NCBI RefSeq assembly: GCF_004339725.1
Contig: NZ_SMGK01000001.1
Coordinates: 1,054,001 to 1,118,000, forward strand
Length of the DNA stretch: 64,000 bases
Reading direction: 5' to 3'
Source: Acidipila rosea
GTDB lineage: Bacteria > Acidobacteriota > Terriglobia > Terriglobales > Acidobacteriaceae
Both the position numbers and the translations under genes were made by a program. A model generated the notes under the pieces. That model did no database searches and had not been told where the DNA came from. It worked only from the letters and a program-made list of their open reading frames with translations. Shown piece by piece: positions 26,310 through 35,719 of this stretch (position 1 is the stretch's first letter; the number at the start of each line of letters is the position of its first letter).

Positions 26310-29264
26310 ATGCGGTTCAAATTCCTCCGATCATTCAGCGAAAATCTCTGCCCTTGCATTCGCGCACTTGTGCTGACTATTTGGATGTGCGGCGGGGCGT
26401 ATGCCCAGCGGCTCGGCGGCCTGCAAGGCCGTGTCATCGATCCCTCTGGAGCTGTGATGCCGGGTGCGTCAGTCGTTGTTGAGCCGCAGCCTTCGGGACT
26501 TGCGCGCACAGTGCAGTCCGATGGGGAAGGACACTATCGAGTTACAGGCCTGACTGCCGGGCGATACCAGGTAACGGCGGAGGCGGAGGGGTTTCAGAGA
26601 GCCGTCAAGCAGGTCGCCATTTCGGGCACAGGACGCTTCGTCACCCTGGACATCGATCTTTCCATCGCAGCCCAGGCGCAACAGGTTGTCGTTCAGGGAA
26701 ACGCTCCGCTGCTGGACGTTTCTCCTCAGTCCAACGCCTCTGCCGTGGCCGTCTCGGGAAACAACATGAATGCCCTTTCCAATGACCCGGACGAACTGCA
26801 GAACCAGATAACAACACTGGCTGGCCCTTCGGTCGGTGCGAGCGGCGCTGAGATTTACGTCAATGGCATGACGGGCAGCGATATGCCGCCCAAATCGGCG
26901 ATCCGCGAGATTCGCGTCAACTCCAATCCTTTTACTGCGGAAAACGACCGTCTGGGGTACGGACGGATCGATATCTTCACCAAACCGGGTGCGGCAGCTT
27001 TCCACGGGGATGCATCGAGCGAATACAACGACTCGGTGATGAATGCCGTGAGCACGTTTCTCTCCGCCTCCAATGTGCCGCCGCCGTCTTACCACACCTG
27101 GCTCTGGGACGCAGACCTCAGCGGCCCGCTCTGGAAGAATGCATCGTTTTTTTTCGACTTTCAGCGTCGCAATATCAACCGGGCCAGCCTCGTGAATACG
27201 GACATTCTCGACTCCAGTCTGAATGTCGTCCCGTATGTGACTTCGGTTCTGAATCCTCGCATCCTTACCAACGTAAGCCCGCACGTGGATATTCAGCTCA
27301 GCGCGAACAACACCCTCAGCGCAAGCTATCGCTATTACGCAATCAGCGATCGCAACGACGGCATCGACACGCAGTCGCTTCCCTCGCAAGCCTATGACCG
27401 GACTTTTCATCACCAGAATGTCCAAATTATCGACACTCAGGTTTTGAGCCCCCGCCTGATCAATCAGACCTTCTTTCAATATCTCCATTTCCACAATACG
27501 CAGACACCGCAGGACTTCTCGCCAACGATACAGGTTCTCGGCGCATTCACTGGAGGCGGCGACAGCTCCGGCACCTTCAACCGCTCCGAGACCCACTACA
27601 CCATTCAAAACTATTCGACCCTGACTTTCCGCAAGCACCAGATTGAGTTCGGCGGTACTCTGCTCGACCTGCCCCGCAGCGAGTCCACCAACGGAGGGTT
27701 CAACGGCACATTCACGTTCAACTCACTGACGGATTACCAGAAAACATTGCAAGGGTTGCAGAACGGCATGACCATGGCCCAGATTCAGGCCGCAGGATAT
27801 GGCCCCAGCCAGTTCAGTATCACGGGAGGCAATCTTCGGGCCTCGATCAATCGTATTGACGGTGACCTCTTCGTCAACGACGACTGGAGCGTCACGCCGC
27901 ATCTGATGGCCAGCTACGGCCTGCGCTTTGAATCGGAAAATTACGTCAGCAGGAAGTTCAATTGGGCGCCTCGGATCGGCGTTTCCTGGGGTCTGGGCCG
28001 CAGCTCGAACACCAAAACGGTGCTGCGAGCAGGCTGGGGCATCTTCTATACGCATCTTGATGACGATCACATGATCATCGCGCAACGGATGAACGGGATC
28101 AACCAGAGAACTTACCTCGTGAATAATCCTGATTTTTACCCGACTCCGCCGCCTCTCTCGGAACTGACGGGGGCCGCAACCTCGGTGCCTACGACCTTTC
28201 AAATTGCCCCCAATCTTGTCTTCCCTTATGACATGGATACTGCGGTAAGCGTGGAACGACAACTGTCGGGTAGCACAACAGCGTCACTCACCTATGTGAA
28301 CTCTCGCGGAGTTCACCAGTTTCTGGCGAATGACATCAACGCGCCATTGCCTGGAACTTTCAATCCCGCCGATCCGACCAGCGGTGTCAGGCCTCTCGGC
28401 AACGCCGCCGGCAACATCTACAACTACGAATCCACTGCCATCTACAAGCAGACGCAATTGGTTGCGAACATCCATGTCCAGACAAGCAGGGTCTCACTGT
28501 TCGGCTACTACGTCTTCAACAATGCTCATGGCGAGGCGGGATTGAACCTGCAGAGCAGCCCTGCCGGAGAATTCAGCTTCCAGACCAACCCCTACGATCT
28601 TTCCCAGGACTATGGGCGCACCAGCTTTGACATTCGCCATCGCGTTGTTATCGGGGGCAGCTTTGTCGCGCCATACGCCTTCCGACTCAGCCCTATGCTC
28701 ATCGCGAGTTCCGGGCAGCCGTTCAGCATCCAGCTTCCGCAGGATATTTATGGAACCGGCGTATACGACGCTCGACCAGCGCCGGCAACCGCCTCAACAC
28801 CTCCAGCCAACGTGGTCGTAACAAAGTATGGCTCTTTCAATACCGCTCCGGGCCCAAACGATACCCCCATCCGTCCCAACACAGAAACCGGGCCGAATAA
28901 TTTCATGTTGAACGTGCGGCTCAGCCGGACGTTTGGATTGGGTCCTAAGGTCGGGGAGAAGCATGGCGGTGAAGGTTCCGCACCCGAAACAGAAGGGGGG
29001 CCGGATCATGGCCTTGGCGGACGCGGCCTGAGCAGCGGCGGCGGCACAAGCCTCGGTGGGGCAACGAACCGCCGTTACGCTCTGACGCTAGGTGTATCTG
29101 TCCTCAATGCGCTGAATAACGTCAATCTTGCCACGCCGGTGAATGTTCTTGGCTCGCCGCTCTTTGGCCAATCGATCGCGCTCGCCACCGGGGTTTATTC
29201 CGCGCAGGTCGGCAATCCCGTTGCCAATCGACTGGTCGACGTAGGCGTAGCGCTGAGCTTTTGA
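26310..29264 (+). CDS. Oar-like TonB-dependent outer-membrane receptor
   Basis: A 984-residue protein. A signal peptide ending AYAQ precedes a carboxypeptidase-regulatory-like beta sandwich (GLQGRVIDPSGAVMPGASVV), a plug-like region and a long outer-membrane beta-barrel ending RLVDVGVALSF (terminal Phe, typical for barrel insertion). A Gly/Ser-rich low-complexity loop lies around residues 890-920. This family is highly expanded in Acidobacteria; substrates are mostly unknown. I chose ATG 26310 because it begins the signal peptide; the frame extends upstream to 26223 but overlaps the promoter. It is divergent from the two-component system, which likely regulates it. Confidence 0.9.
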   Translation: MRFKFLRSFSENLCPCIRALVLTIWMCGGAYAQRLGGLQGRVIDPSGAVMPGASVVVEPQPSGLARTVQSDGEGHYRVTGLTAGRYQVTAEAEGFQRAVKQVAISGTGRFVTLDIDLSIAAQAQQVVVQGNAPLLDVSPQSNASAVAVSGNNMNALSNDPDELQNQITTLAGPSVGASGAEIYVNGMTGSDMPPKSAIREIRVNSNPFTAENDRLGYGRIDIFTKPGAAAFHGDASSEYNDSVMNAVSTFLSASNVPPPSYHTWLWDADLSGPLWKNASFFFDFQRRNINRASLVNTDILDSSLNVVPYVTSVLNPRILTNVSPHVDIQLSANNTLSASYRYYAISDRNDGIDTQSLPSQAYDRTFHHQNVQIIDTQVLSPRLINQTFFQYLHFHNTQTPQDFSPTIQVLGAFTGGGDSSGTFNRSETHYTIQNYSTLTFRKHQIEFGGTLLDLPRSESTNGGFNGTFTFNSLTDYQKTLQGLQNGMTMAQIQAAGYGPSQFSITGGNLRASINRIDGDLFVNDDWSVTPHLMASYGLRFESENYVSRKFNWAPRIGVSWGLGRSSNTKTVLRAGWGIFYTHLDDDHMIIAQRMNGINQRTYLVNNPDFYPTPPPLSELTGAATSVPTTFQIAPNLVFPYDMDTAVSVERQLSGSTTASLTYVNSRGVHQFLANDINAPLPGTFNPADPTSGVRPLGNAAGNIYNYESTAIYKQTQLVANIHVQTSRVSLFGYYVFNNAHGEAGLNLQSSPAGEFSFQTNPYDLSQDYGRTSFDIRHRVVIGGSFVAPYAFRLSPMLIASSGQPFSIQLPQDIYGTGVYDARPAPATASTPPANVVVTKYGSFNTAPGPNDTPIRPNTETGPNNFMLNVRLSRTFGLGPKVGEKHGGEGSAPETEGGPDHGLGGRGLSSGGGTSLGGATNRRYALTLGVSVLNALNNVNLATPVNVLGSPLFGQSIALATGVYSAQVGNPVANRLVDVGVALSF

Positions 29265-29302
29265 TAGCACATGCTGTCGAGAAGCATGCACCAGGAATCG
29301 AG

Positions 29303-29471
29303 TTCCGGTTCGTCTTCGATCGTAAGAATCTGCATGGTTCATGTCCTCCTTCTGGTATTCAAAGGCATCGTGCCGGAATTTTCTGAAGTTTTGCTCACGA
29401 TCCCCTTACGGCGAAGTAAGGAAATCTTCAGGACATCTTCAGTGTTCCGTTCCGACGACTGCGACTATAAC
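29303..29471. repeat. Copy B of the duplicated regulatory block, with truncated response-regulator start
   Basis: A diverged copy of 26043-26210. On the minus strand it begins MQILTIEDEPE from an ATG at 29335, matching the first residues of the intact regulator, then degenerates. The promoter part retains the paired boxes and the CGACTATAA -10. It lies directly upstream of the propeller/cytochrome operon. Confidence 0.85.
29424..29443 (+). promoter_or_regulatory. Response-regulator box: ATCTTCAGG / ATCTTCAGT, 11-bp period
   Basis: Direct repeat starting at 29424 and 29435, with TATAA at 29466 about 31 bp after the second half-site, the same geometry as at 26164. It should put the following YncE/cytochrome operon under the same regulator. 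Confidence 0.72.
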
Positions 29472-29594
29472 CGTAGAGTTGGGCTTTCTGATGCTTCGGC
29501 TGCGCCGTAAGCAGTCTTTTATCAGCCCGAATGATTGAAGCTCATCCACAAAGTATCGGAGAGTTGTTGCGCTCAGCATAGGATGGAATCCAGA

Positions 29595-30614
29595 ATGATC
29601 AACCGTCGAAACAACATGCTTACAAGCTGCATGGCCGCAGCCCTGGTGCTCGTTCCCGTTATGGCTCTCGCGCAGTCCGCGAAACCTGTCGATAAACTGT
29701 TGACCGTAGTCGCCGATGTGCCGATGCCCGGAGCCGCAGTTCGGTTCGATTATCAAAGTCTCGATACGGTGAATGGCCGCCTCTATATCGCACACATGAA
29801 CGCTGACCAACTCGTCGTCTTCGATGTGCGGGCCAGAAGAGTGATCGCCAACCTCGCCGGCTTCCAGCGGGTGCATGGCGTCTTTGCCGCGCCCGAGGTG
29901 CATCGGCTGTATGCCTCGGTCACGGGAAAGCATCAGGTCGCAGCCGTCGATACGCAAACGCTGAAGATTGTGGGCACGGCGGGGCCGATCAACTACCCGG
30001 ACGGGCTTGCTTACGCGCCAAAGCAAAAGAAGGTTTTTGTTTCCGACGAGCATGGCGGCGTAGATGCGGTGGTGGACGCCAAGAACAACACGCTGACCAC
30101 CACGATTCCCCTTGGCGGCGGCGCGGGAAACACCGTCTACGATCCGGTATCGGGACATATTCTGGTAGCAGTGCATGGCCTGAACCTGCTTGTCGCCATC
30201 GACCCGAACACCGATAAAATCCTGGGCCGATACCCGCTTCCCAGAATCGAAAACCCGCACGGCATCGCGCTCGATGTGGCGGACCATCTCGCCTTCATCG
30301 CAGGGGAGGAGAACCATTCCCTGGCGCTGGTGGACTTGAACAGCATGAAGATGCTTTCGAGCTATGATGTGGGTGACGATCCCGATGTGCTGGCCTTCGA
30401 TTCGGGCCTGAAGCGGCTGTATGTCTCCGCCGAGTCGGGGACTGTTACGATTTTCCAATACGGCGGCAGGAAACTGACTCTGCTCGGCTCCCTCAACATG
30501 CCTCATGCGCATACCGTGGCCGTCGATCCAGAGACGCATCTCGTCTATTTTCCGTTGCAAGACATCAACGGGCACCCCGTATTGAGGATCATGCGGCCCG
30601 CTGGTCAAAAGTAG
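29595..30614 (+). CDS. Secreted YncE-like beta-propeller protein
   Basis: A protein of 339 residues with a signal peptide (LVLVPVMALAQ) and seven-bladed propeller repeats of the YncE/PQQ-dehydrogenase-like type (for example GRLYIAHMNADQLVVFDVRA and GHILVAVHGLNLLVAIDPNT). These periplasmic proteins usually bind a ligand or partner rather than catalyse. The start is ATG 29595, with a GGA-rich site 7-13 bases upstream; ATG 29583 is possible. It is followed after 28 bp by the multiheme cytochrome gene, so a periplasmic redox role is likely. Confidence 0.85.
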   Translation: MINRRNNMLTSCMAAALVLVPVMALAQSAKPVDKLLTVVADVPMPGAAVRFDYQSLDTVNGRLYIAHMNADQLVVFDVRARRVIANLAGFQRVHGVFAAPEVHRLYASVTGKHQVAAVDTQTLKIVGTAGPINYPDGLAYAPKQKKVFVSDEHGGVDAVVDAKNNTLTTTIPLGGGAGNTVYDPVSGHILVAVHGLNLLVAIDPNTDKILGRYPLPRIENPHGIALDVADHLAFIAGEENHSLALVDLNSMKMLSSYDVGDDPDVLAFDSGLKRLYVSAESGTVTIFQYGGRKLTLLGSLNMPHAHTVAVDPETHLVYFPLQDINGHPVLRIMRPAGQK

Positions 30615-30642
30615 CCTGCGACGGAGGCATAGGAAATCAGCG

Positions 30643-32292
30643 ATGCGATCATGGAAGCCAATTCTCGCAACGATCCTAGGATTCCTGGTCCTCGGAATCC
30701 TCTGCCTGACATTTTTCATGCTGCGGGGCTTCCGTGCCACTTCGACGCCATCGGCCTTCGAGACCACCATGGCCCGTGGTCTGCGGAACATGGCTATTCC
30801 CCGGCAGGAACGACATAGAAAGAACCCCTTCACCGGCGATTCCGAAGCACTGGAACAAGGGCGTCAGGAGTTTTTCATGCGGTGCGCTGGCTGCCATGGG
30901 ATTGACGGCAGCGGCAGGACACAAATCGGTTTGCAAGAGTATCCGCGCGTCCCGGACCTGCGGGCTCCCGCGACCCAAAAACTGACGGATGGCGAGATTC
31001 ACTACATCATCGAGAACGGGGTTCAGCTCAGCGGTATGCCAGCCCTCGGCAGTCCGCATAGAGTCTCCGGCCCGGAGAGCTGGGAACTCGCGCTCTTCGT
31101 GCGCAGCCTCCGCCCTCTTTCGGGAACAGAGTTGCAACAGCAAACCTCCACCATCACTTCGGCCCACTATGTCGGCTCCGAAGCCTGCGCCAAGTGCCAT
31201 GCAGATATTTATCAACGTTGGAAGAAGACGCCGATGGCAAAGGTGGTGCGCGATCCGAGAACGCATCCCGATGCCATCCTTCCCGATCTCGCGACGAACC
31301 ATGTAGCCCCGTTCATCAAAGAGCAGGTTGCCTTCGTCTACGGCAGCATCTGGAAACAACGCTACTTCACCAAAGTTGGAGATAATTACTACCCGTTGCC
31401 AGTGCAGTGGGACATCGGCAATCGCAAATGGCTCAAATACGTTGTTCCGTCGCACGGGGCCGATTGGTGGGCGCATCTTTACCCGCCGGACAATATGCAG
31501 CGGCCCACCGGCCCAACCTGCGACGGTTGCCATTCCGTCGATTACAACATCCACACCAAGCAGGTGGCGGAATGGAACGTGGGCTGTGAACGTTGTCACG
31601 GCCCCGGCAGCGCGCATGTCGAACATCCGACACGGAGCAACATCCTGAACCCGGCGCAGATGGATTCACTGGCGGCGAACGACACCTGCATCCAGTGCCA
31701 CTCGCAGGGACGGCCGTTGACCAATCCGATCGAGGGAAAATATTACGACTGGCCTGTTGGCTATCATGTCGGTCTCAAGCTGCAGGACTTCTGGAGACTG
31801 GAAAACTGCACCCTTGGGCAGACCGATTTCTATTATTTTCCGGATTGCACGGCGCACAAGAACCGCATGCAGGGGAATGATTTTGTGCAGAGCGTGATGT
31901 ATCGGCACAACATCACATGCTTCGATTGCCATGACGTGCATGGGACGGGAAACTACGCGCAGCTCATCAAGCCTGCGAACCAAATCTGTCTGGATTGTCA
32001 TGGCCCGAATTCTCCAAACGGGCCGCACGAAGCCGCACTGGAGGCGCACACCCATCATAAAGACGGCAGCCCTGGAAGCCAATGTGTCGCCTGCCATATG
32101 CCAAAGATCGAATCAGAGGGCGTCCCGGGAGCCTACGTTCACGCCCATACCTTCCGGTTCATCTCACCGGCCATGACGGACAAATACAAGATTCCCAATC
32201 CATGCACGTCGTGCCACACAGACAAATCGACGGCATGGGCCGAGAATGCAATGAGCCATTGGTCGGAGGTTTCGCCATGGCGAATCAGATAA
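30643..32292 (+). CDS. Nine-heme c-type cytochrome (fusion)
   Basis: A 549-residue membrane-anchored cytochrome with an N-terminal helix (about 7-28). The first CxxCH (CAGCH, residues 81-85) sits in a class I cytochrome c domain. Eight further CxxCH motifs follow: CAKCH, CDGCH, CERCH, CIQCH, CFDCH, CLDCH, CVACH and CTSCH, in the layout of octaheme or cytochrome c554-like proteins (YVGSEACAKCHADIYQRW). It should move electrons in the periplasm. The fusion of a monoheme domain to an octaheme module is noteworthy. It forms an operon with the YncE gene. Confidence 0.92.
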   Translation: MRSWKPILATILGFLVLGILCLTFFMLRGFRATSTPSAFETTMARGLRNMAIPRQERHRKNPFTGDSEALEQGRQEFFMRCAGCHGIDGSGRTQIGLQEYPRVPDLRAPATQKLTDGEIHYIIENGVQLSGMPALGSPHRVSGPESWELALFVRSLRPLSGTELQQQTSTITSAHYVGSEACAKCHADIYQRWKKTPMAKVVRDPRTHPDAILPDLATNHVAPFIKEQVAFVYGSIWKQRYFTKVGDNYYPLPVQWDIGNRKWLKYVVPSHGADWWAHLYPPDNMQRPTGPTCDGCHSVDYNIHTKQVAEWNVGCERCHGPGSAHVEHPTRSNILNPAQMDSLAANDTCIQCHSQGRPLTNPIEGKYYDWPVGYHVGLKLQDFWRLENCTLGQTDFYYFPDCTAHKNRMQGNDFVQSVMYRHNITCFDCHDVHGTGNYAQLIKPANQICLDCHGPNSPNGPHEAALEAHTHHKDGSPGSQCVACHMPKIESEGVPGAYVHAHTFRFISPAMTDKYKIPNPCTSCHTDKSTAWAENAMSHWSEVSPWRIR

Positions 32293-32340
32293 GCCTCGTG
32301 TGTTCTCGTCACTGCCCGTCGGGCGGGAGGAAGATGCCGA

Positions 32341-32356
32341 CCCGGCGATGGCCGGG
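32341..32356 (+). terminator. Small hairpin after the cytochrome gene
   Basis: A perfect 6-bp inverted repeat, CCCGGC-N4-GCCGGG, 48 bp after the cytochrome stop. There is no T-run, so termination is only suggested. Confidence 0.35.
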
Positions 32357-32399
32357 GCATCGGACAAGGGCGGGCAGGCGGGCAGCGACATAAGAAAAT

Positions 32400-32427
32400 G
32401 CGGAGCCTGTGACTTACAAGGCTCCGC
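32400..32427 (-). terminator. Rho-independent terminator of the ParB gene
   Basis: An 8-bp perfect inverted repeat (GCGGAGCC / GGCTCCGC) followed on the minus strand by ATTTTCTTAT. It lies 24 bp past the parB stop. Confidence 0.75.
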
Positions 32428-32451
32428 AAAGTGTTCCTGTGGAGTTAATCG

Positions 32452-34053
32452 TTATGCTGCGGTTTTCTTCGCAGCTTTGGCTGGCAGCTTGGACGTGACT
32501 TTCTTCGCGGTTTTGGCTTTGTCCTTAGCTGCGAACTCCTGCTTGACCTTTGCTGCGATTGCATCGATGTCTACCCTGTAGGTCTGAGCCGCATCGCGCA
32601 GCACCTTTACGGTATCCGTATCGGTACGCATGGAGAGCAAGATGACTGTCTCCACCAAAATGCGCCCCAGCTTGCTTTCCTCGGCCTTCGGCAGAAGCGC
32701 CGACAGCAGTTTCGCTGGCGAGCCAGTGTCCTTCGGCTGGCCGATCTCATGCTGCCGGATGAGGATGGCGAGTTTGCGCTCGTCCAGCATGGCAGTCAGC
32801 CGTTCGACAGTAAACAGCAGGTCGCGCTTCATCAGCCGCACGGGAACCGCTTCGCCGATGGCTTTCAGGACGCGCAGCCCGGTGGTTTGGGCCAGCGCTT
32901 CCTCGCGGCGCTGCTTTTCCTGTTCGGCCTTCCAATTGGCGTCGGCAGTGGACTTCTGCTTCTTCGGATGGTGAATCGCGCAGTTCGGGTCGGCACAGAT
33001 TTTGCGGAGTTCGCCCTTCTCGCTGCCTTCGGTGACGATAGCTTCGGTAGTGGACTTGCAGGTCTTGTATTCCGGCCAGTCGCGCTGCTCCTTCTTCTGC
33101 GGCTTGTCCTGCCGGAGTTCGACATACTGGTTGCGTGGAATCGCCGCGCTGCCTTCGGCGGGTTTGCCATAGGCCGTGCTGATCTGTACCAGTTTGGGTT
33201 TGGTGGCGATGGCCTGTTTGACGTGCATCTCCAGTTTGGCGCCATAACAGTTCGGGTCGGAGCAACTGTCATGCCGTGGGCTGATGCCATCAAACAGTAG
33301 GACGTTGTGTCCCGTGCGTTTGGGGCATTCGAGGCAGGAACCTGCTTCCGGTAAAAGCTGCGCGTCCTCTTTCGAGAACGGAGCGGCGGCAAGCTCCAGC
33401 AGAATGTTGTGCTCAATCCACTGCTGGAGATGACGGACAGGCAGCAGAATGCGCTTCGACTTGCTGCCATTGCCGTAGGTTTCCTGATAGCAGGCGGCGA
33501 GGGCCTGCTCCTGCTGCTCCGGTTGGAGCTTCGCCAGCAAGAGCGCATGGCCTACGCCGATCTCGTCTTTCGAGAAGGCTTCGACCACGGCAGGCGCAAG
33601 TTGTGCGAGGCGAACGCGGGCGAGTACATATCCCGGAGATTTGCCGCACTTGGCGGCAATTTGTTCGATGGAATACTTCGGCTCGTCGAGCGCAAGCAAA
33701 CGGGCGTAGCCGTTCGCTTCGTCCAGCGGATGCACATCGCGGCGTTGCAGGTTTTCCACGATGCTAACTTCGACCGCTTGCGCATCGCTGAGTTCTGCAA
33801 TGCGGACAGGGACGTATTCCAGCCCGGCCCGTTGCGCCGCGCGATAACGCCGCGCTCCGGCAACGATCTCGTAGCTGTGCCCTCCTTTGGGCCGAACTAC
33901 CAGCGGGGAGAGCACGCCCTGCGCCTTGATGGACTCTGCGAGTTCGTCAAGTGCCTTGTCGTCAAAGGTGGTGCGAGGGTTCGATGCCGATTCGGTGAGG
34001 CTGAGGATCGGCAGGTTGCGATATTCCGATTGCGATTGTACTGCGGTAGTCAT
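32452..34053 (-). CDS. parB: Large ParB/RepB-family partition or regulatory protein
   Basis: A 533-residue ParB-like protein. The N-terminal ParB/sulfiredoxin domain has ESIKAQGVLSPLVVRPKGG and GARRYRAAQRAG (CTP-binding boxes), followed by a KorB-like HTH domain (YSIEQIAAKCGKSPGYVLAR). The middle holds cysteine pairs (CLEC, CSDPNC, CADPNC) that could bind zinc. The tail is lysine/alanine-rich (KAKTAKKVTSKLPAKAAKK), like histone-type tails. No parA is visible nearby. The start is ATG 34053 with GGAGA 7 bases upstream. It would stabilise the element or regulate its genes. Confidence 0.9.
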   Translation of the reverse strand: MTTAVQSQSEYRNLPILSLTESASNPRTTFDDKALDELAESIKAQGVLSPLVVRPKGGHSYEIVAGARRYRAAQRAGLEYVPVRIAELSDAQAVEVSIVENLQRRDVHPLDEANGYARLLALDEPKYSIEQIAAKCGKSPGYVLARVRLAQLAPAVVEAFSKDEIGVGHALLLAKLQPEQQEQALAACYQETYGNGSKSKRILLPVRHLQQWIEHNILLELAAAPFSKEDAQLLPEAGSCLECPKRTGHNVLLFDGISPRHDSCSDPNCYGAKLEMHVKQAIATKPKLVQISTAYGKPAEGSAAIPRNQYVELRQDKPQKKEQRDWPEYKTCKSTTEAIVTEGSEKGELRKICADPNCAIHHPKKQKSTADANWKAEQEKQRREEALAQTTGLRVLKAIGEAVPVRLMKRDLLFTVERLTAMLDERKLAILIRQHEIGQPKDTGSPAKLLSALLPKAEESKLGRILVETVILLSMRTDTDTVKVLRDAAQTYRVDIDAIAAKVKQEFAAKDKAKTAKKVTSKLPAKAAKKTAA

Positions 34054-34129
34054 TGTGATTCTCCTTATCAGGTTGTCGAGCGTGAAAGCGTGAGCGGGCA
34101 CGGCCCGTACCCGCCCGTAGAGTTGCGGA

Positions 34130-35095
34130 TCAGGCGGCTGGGTTCTCCGGTTCCTCGGCGCGTAGTGCGGCGAGAATGACGGCGGAGGTGCGCTGGATGA
34201 CTTCCAGACTTTCGGCCAGCAGCACGGCGTTGCCGTGGTAAAGCTGGATGTAGTCGGCGCTGCTGGTTCCCAACTCCAGCCCGACCGCCCGGCCTACGAT
34301 GAAGGCCACGGCCTCGGCCTCAGTCTCGCGGACGGTTTGCGTCGTGATGGTGCGCCGCTCGGCCTTATGCAGAAGCTCGTGCGCCGTCTCGTGGACCAGC
34401 GTGGTGAACTCCTCGGCCTTCGACTGACCGGGCAGCAAAGCAATCTTGCCGCCGTAGCTGACACCCAAAGCCGGAGCGATCTTCTCGTTGAATTCAAGCG
34501 CGATGTTCTGCCGTGCAAGGAAGTCCAGCATCCGGTCGCGGTACGCGCCGACCTCGCCGGTGATGCCGTGCTCCAGTTCGGGCAGGTCTGCGCCTTCGGT
34601 CTGACTGATGTCGAAGACGTACACGGCGCGGAAGCCAATCAGCATGGGCGCGGGCTTCGCGTCCTGATTCGCATTTAACTGCGTCGGCTCCTGCTCCGTG
34701 TCATCGTTCTTCCTGCGTCGGTAGCCGATCATCGGCGCGAGAATCTGGATGCCTTTCTCGCCTTTCTTCACGTAACGGCCCAACTCGTTCCACGCGCGAA
34801 TGCCTGCTACGCGCGTCGCGTCGGGCTTCTGCCGTGCGATCTGCAAAATGTTCCCGAAGGAATACGAATGGAACTGCGCCATTGCGTTCAGGTAGGCGGT
34901 CAAGGTTTCGCTCTTGCCTGCTTCAAGCTGCTGGATGAGGTAATCCACGGCCTGCTTGATAAGCTGCTGCGTGGGGTTGTCGCGCTGGCTGGTGCGCTGC
35001 TGGTAGGGTGAGTTGCTGCGGCTCTGCTGCGCCGCATTTTTGCTGTGCGGCGCGGCGCTGCTGGTTGTTGCGAATGTTGTAACAGTCGATGCCAT
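34130..35095 (-). CDS. ArdC-like antirestriction protein (ssDNA-binding plus zincin)
   Basis: A 321-residue protein with an ArdC N-terminal ssDNA-binding domain (about 40-165; AQFHSYSFGNILQIARQ, AWNELGRYVKKGEKGI) and a C-terminal metallopeptidase-like domain with HETAHE (235-240). ArdC proteins enter the recipient with the T-strand and protect it from restriction. It is 76 bp upstream of parB on the same strand, so they probably form one operon. A 49-bp diverged copy of an internal piece lies at 35452-35500. Confidence 0.9.
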   Translation of the reverse strand: MASTVTTFATTSSAAPHSKNAAQQSRSNSPYQQRTSQRDNPTQQLIKQAVDYLIQQLEAGKSETLTAYLNAMAQFHSYSFGNILQIARQKPDATRVAGIRAWNELGRYVKKGEKGIQILAPMIGYRRRKNDDTEQEPTQLNANQDAKPAPMLIGFRAVYVFDISQTEGADLPELEHGITGEVGAYRDRMLDFLARQNIALEFNEKIAPALGVSYGGKIALLPGQSKAEEFTTLVHETAHELLHKAERRTITTQTVRETEAEAVAFIVGRAVGLELGTSSADYIQLYHGNAVLLAESLEVIQRTSAVILAALRAEEPENPAA

Positions 35096-35451
35096 GACGT
35101 TGCTCCTTCTGTGCTGCCCGCTGTGGGCGATTTGCGTGCATGAGGAGAAGCACTGCCTGAAACATGAATTTCTTTTGTTGAGTGCTCCCGCTTCATGGCT
35201 TTTGCAACGGGCGGGGGCGGGAAGGTTCAGTCCGGGGCGCGCGGTCGTTGCGCGTTCATCGGAGCGCAGCGGAGACCCTTGACGGGTTCTTCCCGCCTCT
35301 GCTAGACCGTTGCCGGAAGCGGGAGCACGTCGCGAAAGAGGAAATTCAGAAGGTTGCTCTTATCGCCTACGCAAGTCAGGGAAGGTGTCGTAGGAACGAT
35401 TTGCATTTCGGGCGCAAATCTCAGAAGTTTCGAGAATGCATTTGAACCGGA

Positions 35452-35500
35452 GTGGTGAACTCCTCGGCCTTTGACTGACCGGCAGCAAAGAAATCTTGCC
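35452..35500 (-). repeat. Copied fragment of ardC
   Basis: Nearly identical to 34401-34450 inside ardC: GTGGTGAACTCCTCGGCCTT is shared exactly, followed by a single missing base and a few substitutions. Confidence 0.85.
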
Positions 35501-35503
35501 CGG

Positions 35504-35539
35504 CGTGTGCTCCCGGAAAGATGCGATAGACCGCTTTAG
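35504..35539 (-). repeat. Copied fragment of the ATPase gene (piece 1)
   Basis: Matches 36055-36091 within the ATPase pseudogene (shared CTCCCGGAAAG and GATAGACCGCT blocks). Confidence 0.75.
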
Positions 35540-35667
35540 TGTAGAGCGTCACGTCACTAATCTGTCGATTATTGTCGGGCCGATACAGAGAAGCGACCTA
35601 TACAATTGCAGTGACTTTCTGGCGCTTCTGCTCGTTCCGATAATAGGCATTTTCGTTGACGCCACTA

Positions 35668-35719
35668 CACTAGCATCAGCTTCGCGTATCTCGATCACCC
35701 CGCGCGGCAGGGCGTTGCC
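35668..35719 (-). repeat. Copied fragment of the ATPase gene (piece 2)
   Basis: Matches 36088-36140 within the ATPase pseudogene (CTAGCATCAGC, CTCGATCACC and CGGCAGGGCGTTGCC shared). The intact locus has these two pieces contiguous; here 128 bp separates them. Confidence 0.8.

Noticed and set aside
26469..27638. 389-residue minus-strand frame inside the TonB/Oar receptor
   Set aside because: Shadow of the receptor barrel; composition is Arg/Val/Gly-rich noise.
29439..30833. 464-residue minus-strand frame across the YncE gene
   Set aside because: Antisense shadow of a recognised secreted propeller; no motif or ribosome site.
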